Shown one piece after another: positions 58,136-64,000 of a stretch of DNA of 64,000 nt. The notes under the pieces were generated by a model. It was not told the DNA's origin, searched no databases, and was given only the letters and a program-made list of their open reading frames with translations. The stretch spans positions 42,771,501 through 42,835,500 of the forward strand of contig CM060989.1 in the NCBI GenBank assembly GCA_030765065.1, written 5' to 3'. Position 1 is the stretch's first letter. The number at the start of each line of letters is the position of its first letter. The stretch is from Deroplatys truncata (taxonomy: Eukaryota; Arthropoda; Insecta; Mantodea; Mantidae). A program made the translations under genes and the position numbers.

Positions 58136-58743
58136 ACTAAGTACCAGAAAAGCAAAATTATTGATACCTGTATTGATCCACGAAGCAAAACATAAACAAA
58201 ACCTATTTTAAACATATAAGAAACCTAAAATGAAGGTTTACTCCACCTAAAAATCCGGGTCCTAACCATAACTTATCCGTAATTTAATTATATTCACACT
58301 TTTCTATTCGTATAACTATAAATGTTGTTAACATCAGATCTAAATTTCGCTGTACAGTGAGTGAATTCTTATAACTGTTCAGCATTTTACCATATAGCGG
58401 GATTTATGGCAAATGAAAAGCGAACGGGGTTCCTACTTCCCGCCCTTACACACCCGCATGAATGAAACTGCAGTAGCGTGTTACTACCTAGTGGCAATGT
58501 CGTAAACTTATTCCTGAGAGATAAGGGCCATTTTATCCATAAGGTAATTACGCCATACCAACTGAGCATGCGCAAAATCTCCTAAAAACGTGACAAGTCA
58601 AGATGTACTCGTGACTGTTGCCATGTCTCATCGAGTATAGATTAATCGCCGCTCCGGGGGTAGTGGCTTCGTGTCATGGCACTACCTTAATAAAATGTAA
58701 AAATACGCATTTAAAATTATTTGTATACTCCACGATTACGTCG

Positions 58744-59030
58744 TCCTCCGTGGTGTAGTGGTTACCATGTTAGCCTTTAGCTCCGGAGGTCGCGGATCCA
58801 AACCCGGCGGAGGGCGATGGATATTTTTCGGGCGTAAAAATACTTAGCTGGCTTCCTTCGGAAGGGAAGTAAAGCCGGTGATCCCTTGACGTAGATTTAC
58901 GGCAGGTAAAAGAACCTCAAGCCTCTGAGCAAAATTTCCGGTCTATCACGCCCAATATAGAGCGGAACGCTAAGGAGCACAGCAGTTAAAGAGTGTTCAT
59001 AAATAAAACTCAATATAATTTAATTTTCCA
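58744..59030 (+). repeat. SINE family A, best-preserved copy
   Basis: The tRNA-like head is clear: cctccgtggtgtagtggtta (A box) and gtcgcggatccaaacccggc (B box). The head is followed by the cttccttcggaagggaagta palindrome, the body caggtaaaagaacctcaagc, and a tail of cataaataaaactcaatata. It lacks the usual gataaagag segment. Confidence 0.92.
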
Positions 59031-59034
59031 CGAT

Positions 59035-61440
59035 TACATCAAGAATATGGTCATGCTTATTATTCTTAAAGGCGCAATGAAATGGCTGGTCTGACAATAG
59101 AATGTTATAGAAGCTGAAGAAAGCGATTGCAAATTGCGAGTTGCAACCTTATTATATTATTATTCTATGGATCCATGCAACTTCAGTTCTGGCACGGATT
59201 CATAGCACTCTGGGCTTTCAGTTTAGACTATAGTGGGGATTGGAGCGGCAAGAGGATACCTCATATTCGTGCCAATTAGTACCTGGCACACCTTATCTTG
59301 GCAGCACATGCGAATTATAAATACCAACTTTAACATATACCTATGACAAAGTGTGCTGTACTGAGGAGTGAGAAATAAGATACTAATCACTTGCAGTGTA
59401 AAAGTTAACAGAAAATCATCTCTTGTTATACAATATTCGTCATTAATTTTACATTGTTTATACTTAAAATTAAACTAATCATTTTTATAATGCTGGCTGC
59501 ACTGCCAGCAGACGATCGAAAGAGACAGCATCTGCACCCGGACAGCTGTGAGTCTGCGCGCGCGATTTAAACGGGAAGAGTGGTGTTCGGCTTTGTTTCA
59601 TCAGTGTGTGCCTCTACCATTAAGGGGCTGTATTACGAACAGTTCCGGTTAGATATTAACTCGGGAATCAGGGCAAATTTTCGTACTACAACCTTCGGTT
59701 AACAACTAACCAGGAATTATCCTTAGCGATGAACCACCACCTCGGGTAGTGGTTAGGGTACTAACTTGGAGGTTACCATACAAAAATGGCGTGGTTGTGG
59801 TACATTTATTGCTTCATATAAGAATTTCGGGGAGATATTTCAGGCACTAGCAGTGCATTCATGCTTCAGCTGCCACTGGTATAGATGAGAAACGCGGTAG
59901 AGTTAAACGCCGTATATTTTAAATTATCGCATCTGTATTACGTGTAACATTATTCAAATCAGAAATAACCAATAAATCCGCAAGGTGTAACAAATTATGG
60001 TGTTGACGTGCTCTTACACAGCAGCCGACACTCCTATGCACCATTTATTTTTTAGTTAACTGTCTTTTGGGAATGCGAGGGGTGACAAACCATTCGTTTT
60101 TTTTTTTTGCCTTGACTTACAATAAAGTAGACAGCAATAAATAATTTGTATTCAACTATCGACTAAATGCAAATATTACACATTTCAGCTTAGAGAGTTT
60201 AACACACATACACAATACACACAATAATGCACACTGCAAAAATGTTACATAACTGAAAGTAGTATTGCATATAATGAAATGTATGCTCAATTCAAAAATT
60301 CAAAACATTGCATTTATTTCCCGCCGGTTCAGTGATTTGTGATATTGCAGGGAGAAACGGAACGTTACTTGATGGATGGATCTTCTTATGTATATTTATG
60401 TCATATTTTATAACGAAAGTGCCAACGTTTTATTATTATTACATAATTCGAGTCTACAATCAATTAATGTTCATGTAAGTGCCATATAGCACCATAAACA
60501 TTAAATGTATAAACAATATTTTAAATAAATCTTAAATGAGCCACAACTTCATTGTCATTATAGCTGACTGCTAGAAGTTCAGGGTGTACCTGAGCGCCTC
60601 TTTTGGCAACATTTGGCATTGTACAGGAACCTGTTTTATTGTCAATTCCTACGCGGTTGCGCCAGCTTATACCTAGTAAGCAACGAAACCTACAGAGGTG
60701 CAACTGTATATAAATGATAGCAACCGAAGACGATCGCAAGAGTATTGATCTGGGACAGAACTAGACTATGAAAAATAGTGCTCTTGAATGCTGACGTCAT
60801 TGGTGGTTACAACAACTATATTTGTCATCATACCTGTATAGCTGTCTAGCTCAACTGAGGAGCATTCATGCAGAAACAAACATATCCATGAAATCAGAAT
60901 TTGCAGAAAACAAGAAAAACAGTTTAATGAGTTATCACTTTCTTAAACAACATTATATTGCGTAAACTAGATAGAGACATGCGTTGAAAGATGCGTAAGC
61001 CTGTAAAAGATGTTTTAATAACTTATTTTTCGAAGTTAAATATTGTACAGTTCGTTTTGCTTGAAAACATTGGACATGTTTGTTTTTGTATGAGATGTTT
61101 TATTATGATATAAGTAAAAATAGAGTAGACAAATGATTTTAACATTCAGATGAAATCTATAGGATAAGTAATCATTATAAACGTACAGATTATTTGGTAA
61201 AATCAGAATTACTAGATCAACATATTTTGTTAACAAGAGTGTGTTATTCAACAGGTCTGTTGTTCAAACATGAAAACTAACACCATCATCTAAATAATCA
61301 CAATTTTCCTTATGTTCATGGATATCGAGATTCACGTAATATGGATCCATCAATAACACATTTATAACATTCTAGACCAAGAATGTCTGATGAGCTTCAC
61401 CAGTTTCTCCTGTAAGTTATTTATTTACCTTACACGTTCA
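59035..61440. other. Unassigned DNA
   Basis: No gene supported. 59640-59790 (ctgtattacgaacagttccg) has the look of a MITE body, but matching ends were not found. Confidence 0.5.
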
Positions 61441-61447
61441 ATCAGCA

Positions 61448-61712
61448 TAAAAGAAGTTTTATTTGTGGACACTCTTTAACTACTCTAATTCTTAGCGTCC
61501 CATTCTATATTGGGCGCGAAAGACCAGAAATTTTTCTCAGAGGCCTCTGTATCAGGCTTGAGGTTCTTTTACATGCCGTAATTATACGATACAGAACCAT
61601 TAGGTTTACTTCCCTTCCGAAGGAAGCCATGATAAGGATTTTTACCCCGAAGAAATCCTCGCCCTCCACCGGGTTTTAAACCCACGACCTCGGGAACTAG
61701 AGTCTAGCATGG
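61448..61712 (-). repeat. SINE family A copy
   Basis: Tail ttttatttgtggacactctt, body caggcttgaggttcttttac, head ccaccgggttttaaacccac and the reversed A box region up to about 61712. Confidence 0.88.
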
Positions 61713-61714
61713 TA

Positions 61715-64000
61715 CCAGGAGACCTTCTACGTCAGATTGTTTCGCACTAGATATACCCCTTTGAGGATAAGTCTTCTTCAGGCTGAAACCTATTATATTT
61801 CCGATTGAAACACCGCGTTTCAAAAGTGGCACGCCAGGCACTTTGTCAGTTTTGTAGTACTGCTGTGGAAAAACATAAACTGTTGTGGATTTTTTCCTTT
61901 CACTATTTTCTGAATAGTGATCATTTTCACATTCCTAATGTTATTTAGATTCCTGTACATATTAGATGATAATTTTCTGTCAACTGCATGCCAATTTTTC
62001 CCTAAGATCCTCACATTACTATGGTTTCTATACACTGCATTTTACTCATCCTTAGGTTTCTTTAGCTTACAAATCAGAAACGGTTGTGCATCAGGTAAGA
62101 CAGTCTGGTTTTGACAAGATTTCAGTGAGCGTGTATTGTGAGCGTCTCAAACTGACATAGGCTGTGGATTGGTGAATTTGAATGCATGTCCCATAAAGTA
62201 AATAGTCAAAACAATGTGTTTCATACTTCATACCCCTCCCTACAAGACATTCCAGTAATTAGGCTAAACGTGTAATTGAATGATGATAGTTTACCACACA
62301 TGTCTGTGTAGGCTAAAGTTAGAAAAGTAGAACTAGACTGAAAAATTCAATACCATAGCCAGGATTTGAACATAGATCTTTGCCTTTCCATGCTGTTGCT
62401 CGAGACAACTAAGCTGCCATGCCAACATGCCGATACAACATTAAACTCCCCAAATTACTCACATTTCTCATAGTAAATACAATGCGTTCTCAAATTCAGT
62501 TTGAGATACTGTACCCCAATGGTAACTTACACAATTGTAAGCACTTTAAGACTCGGATTTCACAGTCAACCACTATTAGGTCAATTAATGATAATTAATT
62601 GTTCTTTACAAGTGTCATGTGCAGGCTAACATTTTCACGAAAGTGACAAGATTGGAAACATGCTACTTTTAGCGGAAAATTGATTGCTTGATATAATAAT
62701 CTTTTGTACAACTACTGAAGTTGGTTGTAATCCATTTAAAAATTGTATGTATTTTTTAAGTGTAAGCAGGAAATGGCCTAGCCCTTCTTCGCCCCAAAGT
62801 CCTCATTATTTATGCTGCTGGTTGCACATAATTGCTGCTTCACATTAGCAATTCTGGAATGACATGTTAAAATTCCTCTAGGTGTACCAGCAATAGTGGG
62901 CCTAGGTAATATAATTACAATATGTTAGTAACCACAAATTTTTCCTTAATGCAAATTTATTTCTCTTCTCAAAAACATATTTTAAGGGTACTTTAAACGT
63001 GTATTTTTATTTACTTCTAGAACATATATAGAAGGAAAGTTGGAGTTAAAGTATTCCTGTGATTGTGAAGATAATTGGTGTAGAACATTAAATACGTTTG
63101 CCTGTTTGTGTCCAGTGAAGGCGCTTCAAGTCAGAGCACAAAGTGATGACGTTGATTGCTTAAATGATGTAGTGAAACTGTTTATGAGATTGCTGGTAGC
63201 GATCTAGTGAATGAGAAGCAGGTGTTGTCATATGTAGCAATAGTCACAGTGTTGCATATTATGTATGCAGAAGTTCTCTTGTAAGAAATGAAATAATGTT
63301 ATTGGCGTTAATTGTACAAATATTTCAAATTGAGTTGTGGTATCCGGAAAGCAGATTAAAACAAGTGTCAAACAGTATTATTCTTCACATTTTCCTGTCA
63401 AATTCCGTATCCTAATGTTGGTTGGGTGTGAGTTCACAATAAGATAAAAAGATTTTGCTACGAAGCATGCAGAAAAAAAATTATTGCAAGGTTTTCATTC
63501 AGCCTCAAAATTTAAATTAAATGTGACACAGTTATGTATTATGGCATGGAAACATTCCTGTTAACAGAATTTCTGACATAATCCAGGAACCACCATACAA
63601 CCCAGTAATATTATTAAAAACCAATTTATGTACCTACTATTGAAAAATTTAAATAAAAAGAATTATACAAAAATAAACAGTTGTGATTTTCATACTAGCT
63701 TAATTGTCAGGTGTTAAGCTGATCATAATTATGTTCTAATACTGTATTGCTACGGATGACAAGTTATTTTTTGTGAGCTTTATCCAGCCCTTTAAAAACA
63801 ATTTAATAACCTGAAGTGCAAACGCGACTATCGAAGCTCGCACAATTAACTTTGTGCGTCATCAGTAGCGATACGGTATTGTAAAGGTACTCGTCCACGA
63901 TGCAACTTAAATGGCTTGCAACTTCGAACTGCGCAAGAAAAATGGAGTTTCACCTACTGTCAAGCAAGTAGGAAAATTGCACGCGCAACTCAAATTCAGC
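61715..64000. other. Unassigned DNA to the window end
   Basis: Mostly AT-rich. A tRNA-like reversed remnant (ccaggatttgaacatagatc) is near 62360, and the last ~150 bp (cgtccacgatgcaacttaaa) may be the start of a transposon cut by the window edge. No gene seen. Confidence 0.5.

Noticed and set aside
58744-58815. Possible genuine tRNA gene
   Set aside because: The cloverleaf cannot be completed and the segment continues into the SINE body found in other copies.
1-64000. CRISPR array, bacterial operon or viral gene cluster
   Set aside because: No regularly spaced repeats with unique spacers and no densely packed genes; the window is intron- and transposon-rich animal DNA.

Overview
This is AT-rich animal nuclear DNA, almost certainly from an insect with a repeat-swollen genome. 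The evidence is two intron-containing protein genes, tRNA-derived SINEs, non-LTR retrotransposon fragments, and many dead Tc1/mariner, pogo, hAT and Helitron-like elements. No bacterial, viral or CRISPR feature was seen. The exact lineage cannot be fixed from the sequence.

Gene 1 (+ strand, about 872-18124) is the 3' part of an ankyrin-repeat plus SAM-domain gene. One ankyrin exon lies at 872-1065. A SAM exon at 9176-9314 is masked by a longer open frame on the other strand. A third exon at 16144 completes the SAM domain. All splice phases fit. The gene either stops at 16252 or splices on through 17522-17588 to a stop at 18122-18124. A possible tail-anchored membrane protein ends convergently on the - strand at 18865.

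Gene 2 (- strand, 47072 down to 31190) is NSRP1 (nuclear speckle splicing regulatory protein 1). Four coding exons are visible at 46949-47072, 37981-38139, 36255-36462 and 31190-32064. The short first coding exon was not found. The intron after the third visible exon seems to use a GC donor.

The rest is mostly transposon debris in layers. A ~0.9 kb Helitron-like, CA-microsatellite-bearing family recurs about ten times (1-741 reversed, 4562-6372, 32270-34755, 38975-39862, 41953-42847, 47216-48070, 48216-49142). One copy has a matching empty site inside the window that shows insertion without target duplication. A Tc1-like element (about 10246-12550) is split by a mariner (10464-11755) with TA duplications. 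A second mariner (6818-7948) has 27-bp perfect termini but is catalytically dead. A SINE is split by a 2,961-bp element (32199-35159) that itself carries Helitron-like copies. A LINE inside the large NSRP1 intron is interrupted by both a DNA transposon and a Helitron-like copy. At 49-58 kb lie pogo-like, DDE and hAT remnants. From about 59 kb to the end only a SINE copy and unrecognised AT-rich DNA were found.
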